A DNA stretch of 64,000 bases, from NCBI RefSeq assembly GCF_013393325.1, contig NZ_QJRC01000070.1, forward strand, positions 1-64,000, in the 5' to 3' direction. The stretch is from Pseudomonas hunanensis (GTDB lineage: Bacteria; Pseudomonadota; Gammaproteobacteria; Pseudomonadales; Pseudomonadaceae). Position numbers and translations under genes: made by a program. Shown here one piece after another: positions 53,796-62,606 of this stretch. The notes under the pieces are model-generated. The model had not been told where the DNA came from. It did no database searches and saw only the letters and a list, made by a program, of their open reading frames with translations. The first letter of the stretch is position 1, and each line of letters opens with the position of its first letter.

Positions 53796-54428
53796 TCAAT
53801 CCCGCTTCACAAGCCCAGGCAACTGCGCCACCAGCTTCTGGTTGTTGAACGGCGCACGAATAAACCCGCGCTGACGCCCATCCGGCCCCACAACCGCCAG
53901 GTTGCCGCTGTGGTCCACGGTGTACCCCGGCTTACTGGTATCCGCCGGTATGAACGGAATGCTCAAGGCATTGGCCAGCTTCTGGGTGTCTTCGATCGAC
54001 CCCGCCACACCGACAAAGTCCTTGTCGAAATAGCCCAGGTACTGCTTCAGCTGGTTCGGCGTGTCGCGGTTCGGGTCCACACTCACCAGCACCACCTGCA
54101 GCCGGTCGACGGCTTCCTTGGGCAACTCGCTCTTCACCTGGCGCAACTGGGCCAGGGTGGTCGGGCAGATGTCCGGGCAGTAGGTGTAACCAAAGAACAG
54201 CAGCGACCATTTGCCCTTCAGGTCATCCAGCCGCACGGGCTGGCCGTCCTGGTTGGTCATGGTCACGTCGGCCACAGTGCGGCTCTGCGGCAGCAGGATG
54301 ATGCCGGCGTCGATCAGCTCGGTGGGGTTGGGCTGGTCGCGACCATTGAGCACCTTGTTGACGGTCAGGCCCAGGATCAACGCGACCAGGGCAACGAGGA
54401 TGAAGACGGTTTTCTGGGTTCGGGTCAT
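53796..54428 (-). CDS. SCO1/SenC copper chaperone for cytochrome oxidase
   Basis: This 210-aa thioredoxin-fold protein is anchored by an N-terminal helix (about residues 8-26). The copper-binding CPDIC (Cys84, Cys88) lies in FFGYTYCPDICPT, with His173 in VDHSGN. It delivers copper or reduces cysteines for the CuA site of CtaC. Its start overlaps the cyoE stop by 4 bp, placing it in the oxidase assembly operon. Confidence 0.93.
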   Translation of the reverse strand: MTRTQKTVFILVALVALILGLTVNKVLNGRDQPNPTELIDAGIILLPQSRTVADVTMTNQDGQPVRLDDLKGKWSLLFFGYTYCPDICPTTLAQLRQVKSELPKEAVDRLQVVLVSVDPNRDTPNQLKQYLGYFDKDFVGVAGSIEDTQKLANALSIPFIPADTSKPGYTVDHSGNLAVVGPDGRQRGFIRAPFNNQKLVAQLPGLVKRD

Positions 54429-55318
54429 AGGTTCAGCAACAGGTAGTGGTCAAGGAGCAACGCGATGAACAGCGCGAACAAGTAGGCGATAGAGTACTTG
54501 AAGGTGCCGATTGCCGCGTGCGGCCGGCTGCCACGGTACAACACCCAGGCCCATTGCAGGAAGCGCAGGCCCAAGACCAGGGCACAGGCCAGGTACAGCG
54601 GGCCGCTCATGTGGATGGCATACGGCAGCAGGCTTACCGCCAGCAGAATCAGCGTGTACAGCAAGATATGCAGCTTGGTGTAGCGCTCACCATGGGTCAC
54701 CGGCAACATCGGGATATCGGCCTTGGCGTACTCCTCCTTGCGGTGGATGGCCAGCGCCCAGAAGTGCGGCGGGGTCCAGGCGAAGATGATCAGCACCAGC
54801 AGCAAGGGCTCAGCGCTGACATGGCCGCTTACCGCCACCCAACCAAGCAACGGCGGGGCGGCGCCGGCCAGGCCGCCGATGACGATGTTCTGTGGCGTGG
54901 CGCGCTTGAGAAAGCCGGTGTAGAGCACCGCATAGCCCAGTAGCGAGGCCAGGGTAAGCCAGGCCGTGAGGGCGTTGGTGAACGCCAGCAGCAGAGCCAT
55001 GCCCAGCAGCGCCAGTGCCAGGGCGAACAGCAATGCCGGCAGCGGCTCGACCCGACCCTGGGCCAGCGGTCGCTTGTGGGTACGTGCCATCAGTGCATCG
55101 ATGCGTCGGTCCACCACATGGTTGACCACCGCAGCGCCACCCGCGCACAAGCCGATCCCCAGGTTGCCGAACAGCAACACGCTCCAGCTCACACCCGCGC
55201 GGGTGGCCAGGAACATGCCTGCCAGCGAGGTGATCAGCATCAGCACCACCACCTTGGGCTTGGTCAGCTCCAGGTAATCGCGCCAGCTGGCCCGCCTTGC
55301 GCTCAGAAGCGTCGCCAC
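54425..55318 (-). CDS. cyoE: Protoheme IX farnesyltransferase (heme o synthase)
   Basis: This 297-aa UbiA-family prenyltransferase has about eight helices. The first Asp-rich motif reads NHVVDRRIDALMARTHKRPL and the second KEEYAKADIPMLPV. It attaches the farnesyl chain to heme b, making heme o, which CtaA then converts to heme a for CtaD. GTG start at 55318 overlaps the 3' end of ctaA by 16 bp. This is the copy dedicated to the caa3 locus; another is usual beside the cyo operon. Confidence 0.93.
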   Translation of the reverse strand: MATLLSARRASWRDYLELTKPKVVVLMLITSLAGMFLATRAGVSWSVLLFGNLGIGLCAGGAAVVNHVVDRRIDALMARTHKRPLAQGRVEPLPALLFALALALLGMALLLAFTNALTAWLTLASLLGYAVLYTGFLKRATPQNIVIGGLAGAAPPLLGWVAVSGHVSAEPLLLVLIIFAWTPPHFWALAIHRKEEYAKADIPMLPVTHGERYTKLHILLYTLILLAVSLLPYAIHMSGPLYLACALVLGLRFLQWAWVLYRGSRPHAAIGTFKYSIAYLFALFIALLLDHYLLLNL

Positions 55319-56382
55319 GAATCGTTCCTCATGTGATGGGATATGCCCACGCCAGCCACAGGCCGCAGGCGCCAGCCATTGCCGACCCCCACGCGAACCC
55401 TGTCGACCACGCGAATGCGGTAATTCACCAGCACCATGCTCAGCAGCAGCATCGCGCCGCCGGCATTGTGCGCAACAGCCACCGCCAGTGGCAGGTGGAA
55501 CACCACGTTGCTGATACCCAGGCCCACTTGCAGGGTCAGCGCCAGCAGCACCACCCGTGCCAGGCCGGGCAAGCCGCAGCGGTGCAACTTCCAGCTAAGC
55601 ATCAGCAGCACGCAGGTCACCAGCAACGCGCCCAGCCGGTGGCTGATGTGGATGGCGGTGCGGGCATCACTGTCCAGTTGCCCGCCAAGGTAGTTTGGAC
55701 CGACGTGCTGGGTCAGGTGGAAGCCATTGCTGAAGTCCGCCGCCGGCCACCATTGGCCATGGCAGGTCGGCAGGTCGATGCAGGCGACGGCTGCGTAGTT
55801 GGCACTCACCCAGCCACCCAGAGCAATCTGGCCGATCACCACCAGCAGGGCCAACGCAGCGAGCCGGCGCAAGCTCAGGGGCAGTTTTGGCAAGGGTGCA
55901 AAGGCCCGTGATAGACGCAGTGACAACAGGAACAGCAAGCTCAGCGTGGTAAAGCCCCCCAACAAATGCGCCGTGACCACTTGCGGCCACAACTTCAGGG
56001 TGACCGTCCACATGCCAAAGGCGGCCTGGGCCAACACCACACCCAGCAACAGCACGGGCAGGCGATAGGGCTGGCCATCGCGGGCATGCCGGCGCAGCGC
56101 CTGGAAAGCGAGCAGGGCGATTACCACGGCTAGAGTCCCGGCAAAGTAGCGGTGAACCATCTCGGCCCAGCCCTTGGCAGCTTCCACCGGGTGCTCAGGA
56201 AAGTGCAGCTCGGCATGGGCCAGTTGCGCTTCGCTCTTGGGCACGCTGATGAAGCCATAGCAACCCGGCCAGTCGGGGCAGCCGAGGCCGGCATGGGTCA
56301 GCCGGGTATAGGCACCGAGCAGGACGACCAGCAGTGCCAGCAGGGTGGCGAACACAGCAAGGCGAAATCCGGGTCTGGCCAT
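55303..56382 (-). CDS. ctaA: Heme A synthase
   Basis: This 359-aa COX15/CtaA protein has eight helices and the first extracytoplasmic motif GAYTRLTHAGLGCPDWPGC, with its conserved cysteine pair. A second cysteine pair lies in AAVACIDLPTCHGQW. Heme-ligand histidines are in VHRYFAGTLAV and HISHRLGALLV. It oxidises the heme o methyl group to give heme a. It lies between a small assembly gene and cyoE in a tight operon. Confidence 0.93.
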   Translation of the reverse strand: MARPGFRLAVFATLLALLVVLLGAYTRLTHAGLGCPDWPGCYGFISVPKSEAQLAHAELHFPEHPVEAAKGWAEMVHRYFAGTLAVVIALLAFQALRRHARDGQPYRLPVLLLGVVLAQAAFGMWTVTLKLWPQVVTAHLLGGFTTLSLLFLLSLRLSRAFAPLPKLPLSLRRLAALALLVVIGQIALGGWVSANYAAVACIDLPTCHGQWWPAADFSNGFHLTQHVGPNYLGGQLDSDARTAIHISHRLGALLVTCVLLMLSWKLHRCGLPGLARVVLLALTLQVGLGISNVVFHLPLAVAVAHNAGGAMLLLSMVLVNYRIRVVDRVRVGVGNGWRLRPVAGVGISHHMRNDSWRRF

Positions 56383-56391
56383 GGCAGGCTC

Positions 56392-56973
56392 CTAGCCGAT
56401 ATTGGACAGCTTGAGCAGGTGGCGCAGGTCATCCAGCACATGCTTGCCGTTGACCTTGCCGTCGTAGCGCAGCACCAGGTTGCCGTGCGGGTCGACAATC
56501 CACAGCTGCGGGCCGGGCTCGGCAACCTTCTGCTGGTAACGTTGCGCATCCAGCGGGTAGCGCTGCAGCTGCGGGTACTCGCGGCCGAGCAGCGCCTGGT
56601 AGTCGGCGCTCAGCGGCTGGGCAGCGGCCAGTGCATGGCTGGCGCGGCTGGCATCGCGGCCCAGGCCGACCTGAATCTGCCGGGCCAGGTACACCAGCCG
56701 CTGGCAGTCTTCGGCACAGGCCTGAGGCGCGCTGACCAGCAACTGCCAGCGCTCGTCCTCGCCGGCCACGCCAAGATCGGCACGGCTTTCCCCGTTGCCG
56801 ATCATCGCGCCGTGGTAGCTGCGGCCTTCCGGTACCCAGAAGTTGAGTTTGTACATGCTGGTGGCCAGGATCATCGGCCCGAGCACTACCAGCAGAATCA
56901 GCAACAGCTGCAAACGCCCGCGGGCTCGGGGCTTGCTACGTTCAGGCAGGTCCAGTGGAGTGGCGGTGGCCAT
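56392..56973 (-). CDS. Membrane-anchored protein of the caa3 oxidase assembly cluster
   Basis: This 193-aa protein has a basic cytoplasmic start, one helix (about residues 20-39, LQLLLILLVVLGPMILAT) and an extracytoplasmic domain. That domain contains CAEDC (a CxxxC pair like those of SCO/thioredoxin-type proteins) and ends LWIVDPHGNLVLRYDGK, a thioredoxin-fold-like strand. It is conserved between surf1 and ctaA in Pseudomonas. A redox or copper role in CuA assembly is plausible but unproved. It overlaps surf1 by 32 bp. Confidence 0.75.
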   Translation of the reverse strand: MATATPLDLPERSKPRARGRLQLLLILLVVLGPMILATSMYKLNFWVPEGRSYHGAMIGNGESRADLGVAGEDERWQLLVSAPQACAEDCQRLVYLARQIQVGLGRDASRASHALAAAQPLSADYQALLGREYPQLQRYPLDAQRYQQKVAEPGPQLWIVDPHGNLVLRYDGKVNGKHVLDDLRHLLKLSNIG

Positions 56974-57679
56974 GGCGTTTCTCCTTGTTTTGGTGCCAGC
57001 CGAAATAGAGGTAGAGCAGAACCAGAGCGGTCGCCAGGGCGAACCACTGCACGGCGTAGCCCAGGTGTTTTTCCGGGCCCATGGCCACGACCGGCCAGTC
57101 CAGGCGATAGGTCGCCGGGCCGGGCTCCAGGCGCAGTTCGTGGGCGAAGCCTTCGCGGTCGAGCTGCGGCCATAGCTGCGCGGCATCAATGGCGGTAAGC
57201 AAATGCGGCCATTGGCCGCCTTCAGGGTCGGGATGCAACTGGAAGGTGCTGCCGGGCGAGACATACACGGACGCGTCCAGCGCCAAGGCCTGGGACGGGG
57301 TTTCGAAATGCACCGGCACCCGGCGGTCCGGCCATGGCAGCCAACCGCGGTTGACCAGCAACCACAGGCCACTGGCCTGGTCATGGAAGGGTTGCAGCAG
57401 TTCGACACCGGCCTGGCCGTCACGCATGCGGTTGTCCAGCAGCAGGCTGTGCTCGGCATCGAAGCGGCCATACAAATGCACGCGGCGGAACGCGTTGTCG
57501 TCACTGGACGTCAGCTGGGCTGCGGCCAGCGGCGCCTCGACCCGTCGCTCGGCATAGCTGGCCAACAGCCCACGCTTTTCTTCGGCTCGGCCGAGTTGCC
57601 AGCAGCCAAGGGCAATCAGCCCCGGCAGCAGCGCAAGCACCACCAGGGTCGGTACCCAGCCTGGGCGAAACGGCCTCAC
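56942..57679 (-). CDS. SURF1-family cytochrome oxidase assembly protein
   Basis: This 245-aa SURF1 protein has two membrane helices, near the N-terminus (WVPTLVVLALLPGLIALGCW) and the C-terminus (FALATALVLLYLYFGWHQN). Between them is a periplasmic domain with the family pieces VHLYGRFD, VNRGWLPWP and YAVQWFAL. It helps insert heme a into CtaD. The GTG at 57679 has GAGG 5 bp upstream; an earlier GTG at 57703 would add eight residues. Divergent from the DUF2909 gene. Confidence 0.9.
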   Translation of the reverse strand: MRPFRPGWVPTLVVLALLPGLIALGCWQLGRAEEKRGLLASYAERRVEAPLAAAQLTSSDDNAFRRVHLYGRFDAEHSLLLDNRMRDGQAGVELLQPFHDQASGLWLLVNRGWLPWPDRRVPVHFETPSQALALDASVYVSPGSTFQLHPDPEGGQWPHLLTAIDAAQLWPQLDREGFAHELRLEPGPATYRLDWPVVAMGPEKHLGYAVQWFALATALVLLYLYFGWHQNKEKRHGHRHSTGPA

Positions 57680-57730
57680 GGGCGCCTCGCTATACTTATC
57701 CACATCACCGCATCCCCCCGGAGTAGCGCC

Positions 57731-57934
57731 ATGCTCAAGGCCGCGATTGTCCTGATGCTGTTGGCCACGATTGCCAGCTTGTTCAGTGGCCTGGTGTTTC
57801 TGGTCAAGGACGATGAAAACTCAACTCGTCTGCTCAAGGCACTGACAGTGCGGGTGACCCTGGCGGCGCTGACCATTGGCCTGGTGGCCTGGGGCTTCAT
57901 CAGCGGTCAGCTCGTGTCCCACGCCCCCTTCTGA
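57731..57934 (+). CDS. Twin-transmembrane DUF2909 protein
   Basis: This 67-aa protein has two membrane helices (about residues 4-24 and 42-60) linked by a charged loop KDDENSTRLLKALTVRV. GGAG precedes the ATG. DUF2909 genes sit in cytochrome oxidase clusters of gammaproteobacteria, suggesting a small accessory subunit or assembly factor. It is the only plus-strand gene inside the oxidase block. Confidence 0.85.
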   Translation: MLKAAIVLMLLATIASLFSGLVFLVKDDENSTRLLKALTVRVTLAALTIGLVAWGFISGQLVSHAPF

Positions 57935-57948
57935 AGTTTTCATCTGCC

Positions 57949-57982
57949 CCCTGTAGGCGCGGGCTTGCCCGCGCCTACAGGG
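57949..57982. repeat. Perfect 16-bp stem between DUF2909 gene and ctaE
   Basis: CCCTGTAGGCGCGGGC pairs perfectly with its mirror across a 2-nt TT loop, then TCTCTGTTTCC follows. It separates convergent genes and may end both transcripts. Sequence resembles the TGTAGGAGCGG class of REP elements. Confidence 0.85.
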
Positions 57983-57995
57983 TCTCTGTTTCCCT

Positions 57996-58883
57996 TCAAA
58001 GCACGTATACGAATATGAACAACCCCACCCACACCACATCGACGAAGTGCCAATACCAGCTGGCCGCTTCGAAGCCGAAGTGTTTCTCCGGGTTGAAGTG
58101 CCCACGCAAAATACGCACGAACATCACGATCAGGATGATCGTGCCCAAGGTCACGTGGGCGCCGTGAAACCCGGTGAGCATGAAGAACGTCGCGCCATAA
58201 ATCCCCGAGCCCAGCGTCAGCCCCAGCTTGGTATAGGCCTCGTGGTATTCAAAGGCCTGCAAGGCGATGAAGCTGATACCCAGCACGATGGTCAGCGCCA
58301 TCCAGAATTTCAGCGGCCCACGGTGGTCACGGCGCAAGGCGTGGTGGGCAAGGGTGATGGTCACACTGGAACTGACCAGCAAGATGGTGTTGATCAGTGG
58401 CAAGTGCCACGGGTCGATCACCTCCTTGGGCGGCGGGAACAGTTTCGGGTCGGGTGTGTGCAGCAGCGGCCAGGTGAATTCGAAGGTCGGCCACAGCATG
58501 TGCGCGACACCTTTGGCCCCTTCGCCGCCCAGCCATGGCCCTGCCAACACCCGCACGTAGAACAGCGCACCGAAGAAGGCCAGGAAGAACATCACCTCGG
58601 AGAAGATGAACCAGCTCATGCCCCAGCGAAACGAGCGGTCCAGCTGCGGGCTGTACAACCCGGCGCGGCTCTCTTTGACCACGGCCCCAAACCAACCGAA
58701 CAACATGTAGGCCAGGAACAACGCGCCGATGAAGAAGATCAGCGGCCCATGCGAGTCCGGGTGGCCGGCCTTCATGTCGTTGAACCAGGTTCCCAGACCG
58801 AACACCGTGATGAACATGCCGATGGTGGCGATGATCGGCCACTTGCTCTGCGCCGGGACGTAGTAGTGCTCATGACTTGCCAT
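57996..58883 (-). CDS. ctaE: Cytochrome c oxidase subunit III
   Basis: This 295-aa seven-helix subunit has ASHEHYYVPAQSKWPIIATI at the start, RWGMSWFIFSEVMFFLAFFG in the middle, and FHGAHVTLGTIILIVMFVR and WHFVDVVWVGLFIFVYVL at the end. AAGGAG lies upstream of the ATG at 58883. It completes the core of the caa3 complex with CtaC and CtaD. Confidence 0.96.
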   Translation of the reverse strand: MASHEHYYVPAQSKWPIIATIGMFITVFGLGTWFNDMKAGHPDSHGPLIFFIGALFLAYMLFGWFGAVVKESRAGLYSPQLDRSFRWGMSWFIFSEVMFFLAFFGALFYVRVLAGPWLGGEGAKGVAHMLWPTFEFTWPLLHTPDPKLFPPPKEVIDPWHLPLINTILLVSSSVTITLAHHALRRDHRGPLKFWMALTIVLGISFIALQAFEYHEAYTKLGLTLGSGIYGATFFMLTGFHGAHVTLGTIILIVMFVRILRGHFNPEKHFGFEAASWYWHFVDVVWVGLFIFVYVL

Positions 58884-58899
58884 TGCTGTTCTCCTTCCC

Positions 58900-59466
58900 T
58901 TAACGGGCGCCCTGGACGTCCTGGGCCGCAACATGCGCGACCGGCGGGTGGCGAGCGGTGATGTCGAACAAGGTGTAGGCCAGTGTCAGGTGCTTCACGC
59001 TGGCCGGCAGATCGCGGTCGACGATGAAGCGCACCGGCATCTCTATGCGTTCGCCGGGCTGCAGCACCTGCTGGGTAAAGCAGAAGCACTCGGTCTTGTG
59101 GAAGTACGCCGCGGCCTCGGCCGGGGTGATGCTGGGTATGGCCTGCGCGCTCATCGGCCGATCGGTCGGGTTATGCGCGACGAAGATCATCTGGTTCACC
59201 GCCCCTGGGTTCACCTCCAGCTGATCGGCCGTGGAATAGAAGTCCCAGACCATGTCGCTGGCGTTGGTCGACATGAACTGCACCCGCACCGAACGCGTCG
59301 GGTCGCTGACCTGGCTACCTTCGTACTGGCCACCCGTTTTGCCGTTGATGCCAAAGGCCTTGCACATCACGTCGTAGATCGGCACCAGGGCGAAACCGAA
59401 GGCGAACATCACCACCGTCAGCATCAGCAGGCGCGTTACCAGGCGTTTCAGCGACAGGCCGTTCAT
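58900..59466 (-). CDS. ctaG: Cytochrome oxidase assembly protein CtaG (Cox11)
   Basis: This 188-aa Cox11-type copper chaperone has one N-terminal helix (about residues 10-30), Cys35 and the copper-binding motif ECFCF (Cys127, Cys129). It donates copper to the CuB site of CtaD. It lies between ctaD and ctaE, 10 bp and 16 bp from them, as in other proteobacterial cta operons. Confidence 0.95.
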   Translation of the reverse strand: MNGLSLKRLVTRLLMLTVVMFAFGFALVPIYDVMCKAFGINGKTGGQYEGSQVSDPTRSVRVQFMSTNASDMVWDFYSTADQLEVNPGAVNQMIFVAHNPTDRPMSAQAIPSITPAEAAAYFHKTECFCFTQQVLQPGERIEMPVRFIVDRDLPASVKHLTLAYTLFDITARHPPVAHVAAQDVQGAR

Positions 59467-59476
59467 GGCTGATTTC

Positions 59477-61066
59477 CTATTTCACTTCCGGGGGTGTCTG
59501 GAAGGTGTGGTAGGGCGCAGGCGAAGGAATCGACCATTCCAGGCCCTCAGCGCCATCCCAAGGCTTGGCAGGCGCCGGCGCGCCCCCACGTATGCACTTG
59601 ATGACAATGAACAGGAAGAAGATCTGCGTGGCGCCAAACATGAAGGCGCCGATCGACGACACCATGTTGAAGTCGGCGAACTGCAGGTTGTAGTCCGGGA
59701 TGCGTCGCGGCATGCCGGCCAGCCCCACGAAGTGCATGGGGAAGAAGGCCATGTTCATGCCGATGAACGACAGCCAGAAGTGCAGCTTGCCGAGGGTTTC
59801 GTCGTACATGTGGCCGGTCCATTTCGGCAGCCAGTAGTAGGCCGATGCAAAGATGCCGAAAATTGCCCCTGGCACCAACACGTAGTGGAAATGCGCCACC
59901 ACGAAGTAGGTGTCGTGGTACTGGAAGTCCGCCGGGGCAATCGCCAGCATCAGGCCGGAGAAACCGCCGATGGTGAACAGGATGACGAAGGCAATGGCGA
60001 ACAGCATTGGCGTTTCGAAGGTGAGCGAGCCTTCCCACATGGTGCTGACCCAGTTGAACACCTTCACCCCGGTGGGCACGGCAATCAGCATGGTGGCGTA
60101 CATGAAGAACAGCTCGCCGACCACCGGGATGCCAACCACGAACATATGGTGGGCCCAAACGATGAACGACAGAAAGGCGATGGCGCCGGTGGCATATACC
60201 ATCGAGGTGTAGCCGAACAGCGGCTTGCGCGAAAACGCCGGGATGATCGAGCTGACCGCGCCGAAGGCCGGCAGGATCATGATGTACACCTCGGGGTGGC
60301 CGAAGAACCAGAACACATGCTGGAACAGCACCGGGTCACCGCCACCGGCGGCACTGAAGAAGCTGGTACCGAAGTGGATGTCCATCAGCATCATGGTCAC
60401 CACGCCGGCCAGTACCGGCATCACTGCAATCAGCAGGAACGCGGTAATCAGCCACGTCCAGACGAACAGCGGCATTTTCATCAGGGTCATGCCTGGGGCA
60501 CGCAGGTTGAGGATGGTGGCGATCACGTTGATCGCCCCCATGATCGAGCTGATACCCATCAGGTGGATGGCGAAGATGAAGAAGGTGACGCTGGCTGGCG
60601 CATAGGTGGTAGACAGCGGGGCGTAGAACGTCCAGCCGAAGTTAGGCCCGCCACCCGGGCTGAACAGGGTCGAGACCAGCAGCAGGAAGGCCGCCGGCAG
60701 CAGCCAGAAGCTGAAGTTGTTCATCCGCGGCAAGGCCATGTCTGGCGCGCCGATCATCAATGGGATCATCCAGTTGGCCAGCCCGACGAAGGCCGGCATC
60801 ACTGCACCGAACACCATGATCAGGCCATGCATGGTGGTCATCTGGTTGAAGAACGCCGGCTCAACGATCTGCAAGCCCGGCTGGAACAGCTCGGCGCGGA
60901 TCACCATGGCGAACGAGCCACCAAGCAGGAACATCATGAAGGCGAACCACAGGTACATGGTGCCGATGTCCTTGTGGTTGGTGGTCAGCACCCAGCGCAT
61001 CAGGCCCTTGGCCGGGCCGTGTGCATGCTCATGGCCGTGGGCGTGGTCGTCGATCACTGCACTCAT
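59477..61066 (-). CDS. ctaD: Cytochrome c oxidase subunit I
   Basis: This 529-aa heme-copper oxidase core has 12 helices. Motifs include HGLIMVFGAVMP (heme a ligand), FFGHPEVYIMILPAFG (CuB His with the Tyr crosslink), WAHHMFVVG (CuB) and VVAHFHYVLV (heme a3/a). The K- and D-channel signatures are those of A-type oxidases. The N-terminus is histidine-rich (DDHAHGHEHAHG). It reduces oxygen to water and pumps protons. Start at 61066 with AGGAG upstream. Confidence 0.97.
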   Translation of the reverse strand: MSAVIDDHAHGHEHAHGPAKGLMRWVLTTNHKDIGTMYLWFAFMMFLLGGSFAMVIRAELFQPGLQIVEPAFFNQMTTMHGLIMVFGAVMPAFVGLANWMIPLMIGAPDMALPRMNNFSFWLLPAAFLLLVSTLFSPGGGPNFGWTFYAPLSTTYAPASVTFFIFAIHLMGISSIMGAINVIATILNLRAPGMTLMKMPLFVWTWLITAFLLIAVMPVLAGVVTMMLMDIHFGTSFFSAAGGGDPVLFQHVFWFFGHPEVYIMILPAFGAVSSIIPAFSRKPLFGYTSMVYATGAIAFLSFIVWAHHMFVVGIPVVGELFFMYATMLIAVPTGVKVFNWVSTMWEGSLTFETPMLFAIAFVILFTIGGFSGLMLAIAPADFQYHDTYFVVAHFHYVLVPGAIFGIFASAYYWLPKWTGHMYDETLGKLHFWLSFIGMNMAFFPMHFVGLAGMPRRIPDYNLQFADFNMVSSIGAFMFGATQIFFLFIVIKCIRGGAPAPAKPWDGAEGLEWSIPSPAPYHTFQTPPEVK

Positions 61067-61109
61067 GTCCTGTCTCCTGCAACCCATTGATTGCCGCGAG
61101 TAACCCGGT

Positions 61110-62237
61110 TCACTTGGCTTCTGCCTGCTTCAGCGCCAGCACGTCCTTCGGCGTGACCATGTCGCCTTTGTTGTTGCCCCAGGCATTGCGCTCGTAGGTG
61201 ACCACAGCGGCGATGTCGACTTCCGACAGCTGCTTGCCGAAGGCCGCCATGGCCGTGCCGGGCTTGCCGTGGAAGACAATGCTCAAGTGGCCTTCCTTCG
61301 GCCCGGTGGCGATCTTCGAGCCCTTGAGTGCCGGGAACATCGGCGGCAGGCCTTGGCCTTCAGCCTGGTGACACGCCACGCAGGTGGTGTGGTAGATCTT
61401 GTCGCCACGTTCCACCAGCTCTTCCAGGGTCCATTCCTTGCTGGTCAGCTCCTTGAGCTTGGCGGCTTCGGCCTTGCGCTCGCCTAGCCAGGTGTCGTAA
61501 TCGGCCTTGGACTTGACCTCGACCACCACCGGCATGAAGCCGTGGTCCTTGCCGCACAGCTCGGTGCATTGGCCACGGTAGATGCCGGGCTTCTCGATAC
61601 GGGTCCAGGCTTCGTTGACGAAGCCGGGGATGGCGTCGCGCTTGACCGCGAAGGCCGGCACCCACCAGGAGTGAATGACGTCGGCAGCGGTCACCAGGAA
61701 ACGCACCTTGGCACCCACCGGCAGCACCAGCGGCTGATCGACTTCAAGCAGGTAATGCTCGTCCTTGGGGGCTTTGTTGTGAATCTGATCGGCGGGCGTG
61801 GCCAGGTTGCTGAAGAACTCCACGTCCTGGCCCAGGTATTTGTAGTGCCACTTCCACTGGTAGCCGGTGACCTGAATGTCGATGTCCGACTCGCTGGCGT
61901 CGTAGATGTCGATCAGGGTCTTGGTGGCCGGGATGGCCATGACCACCAGGATCAGGAAGGGCACCACGGTCCAGAGGATTTCCACCCAGGTATGCTCGTG
62001 GAAATGCGCGGCCTGCTGGCCGGTGGCGCGGCGGTGGATGACCATCGACCAGAACATCGCGCCAAACACCACGATGCCGATGATCACGCAGATCCAGAAG
62101 ATGGTCATGTGCAGGTCGAAGACGGCGTTGGAGACCTCCGTCGCCCCTGGGTGCATGTTCACGGTCCAGGCGGCGTTGGCCTGACCAAAAACCGACCACA
62201 ACAGGAGGCCCATCCAGACATGTGGATGTCGCATCAT
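61110..62237 (-). CDS. ctaC: Cytochrome c oxidase subunit II with fused cytochrome c (caa3 type)
   Basis: This 375-aa protein has a signal peptide (about residues 1-23) and two membrane helices (about 45-65 and 88-106). The CuA cupredoxin domain has ligands His189, Cys224, Cys228, His232 and Met235. A C-terminal cytochrome c domain carries heme motif CVACH (286-290). The fused heme marks it as caa3 type, taking electrons directly from cytochrome c partners. AGGGG precedes the start; a second ATG follows at once. First gene of the minus-strand oxidase operon. Confidence 0.96.
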   Translation of the reverse strand: MMRHPHVWMGLLLWSVFGQANAAWTVNMHPGATEVSNAVFDLHMTIFWICVIIGIVVFGAMFWSMVIHRRATGQQAAHFHEHTWVEILWTVVPFLILVVMAIPATKTLIDIYDASESDIDIQVTGYQWKWHYKYLGQDVEFFSNLATPADQIHNKAPKDEHYLLEVDQPLVLPVGAKVRFLVTAADVIHSWWVPAFAVKRDAIPGFVNEAWTRIEKPGIYRGQCTELCGKDHGFMPVVVEVKSKADYDTWLGERKAEAAKLKELTSKEWTLEELVERGDKIYHTTCVACHQAEGQGLPPMFPALKGSKIATGPKEGHLSIVFHGKPGTAMAAFGKQLSEVDIAAVVTYERNAWGNNKGDMVTPKDVLALKQAEAK

Positions 62238-62606
62238 TGCGGGTTCCCCTTCTAATTCTTGTTGTCCCGGAGGCGTGGCCTGCGGCAAGAGGGAACGGCG
62301 GTCAAGACTGCCTGGCTTCGACGACCGAGCCCCTGCTAAAAGCAGTCGGGCCTCATCAACGAATCACGTTCAACGGGAGTATAGACAGCGACCAATGGCA
62401 CGCAATGAAGCCTGTGAAATGAACCTCACGAAATAGGCAAATGGCCTGAAAACCGCGAGGTTGATAGGGTGTGGCGAAATAATGGCATTTCGATATGCCT
62501 GAGAGCGCACACGTTTGCGGGATTTATAACAAATACGTCTTAGGTATTCTGTATACCGAGCTAATTTAGTGTCTTCCGTTTGAAACGTAATGTCCCTGGA
62601 GTTGTC
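62238..62606. promoter_or_regulatory. Divergent control region of the caa3 operon
   Basis: This 369-bp gap has no gene. A hairpin near 62325-62352 (minus strand arms GACTGC and AGCAG around TTTT) lies in the ctaC leader. Nearer the plus-strand gene is the dyad GGTAT-TCTGT-ATACC (62543-62557). The right half is AT-rich, as expected for promoters. No Anr box (TTGAT-N4-ATCAA) was found. Confidence 0.5.

Noticed and set aside
59465-61090. 541-codon open frame antisense to ctaD
   Set aside because: Low-complexity His/Glu/Arg composition mirrors ctaD codons; the ctaD product matches its family over the full length.
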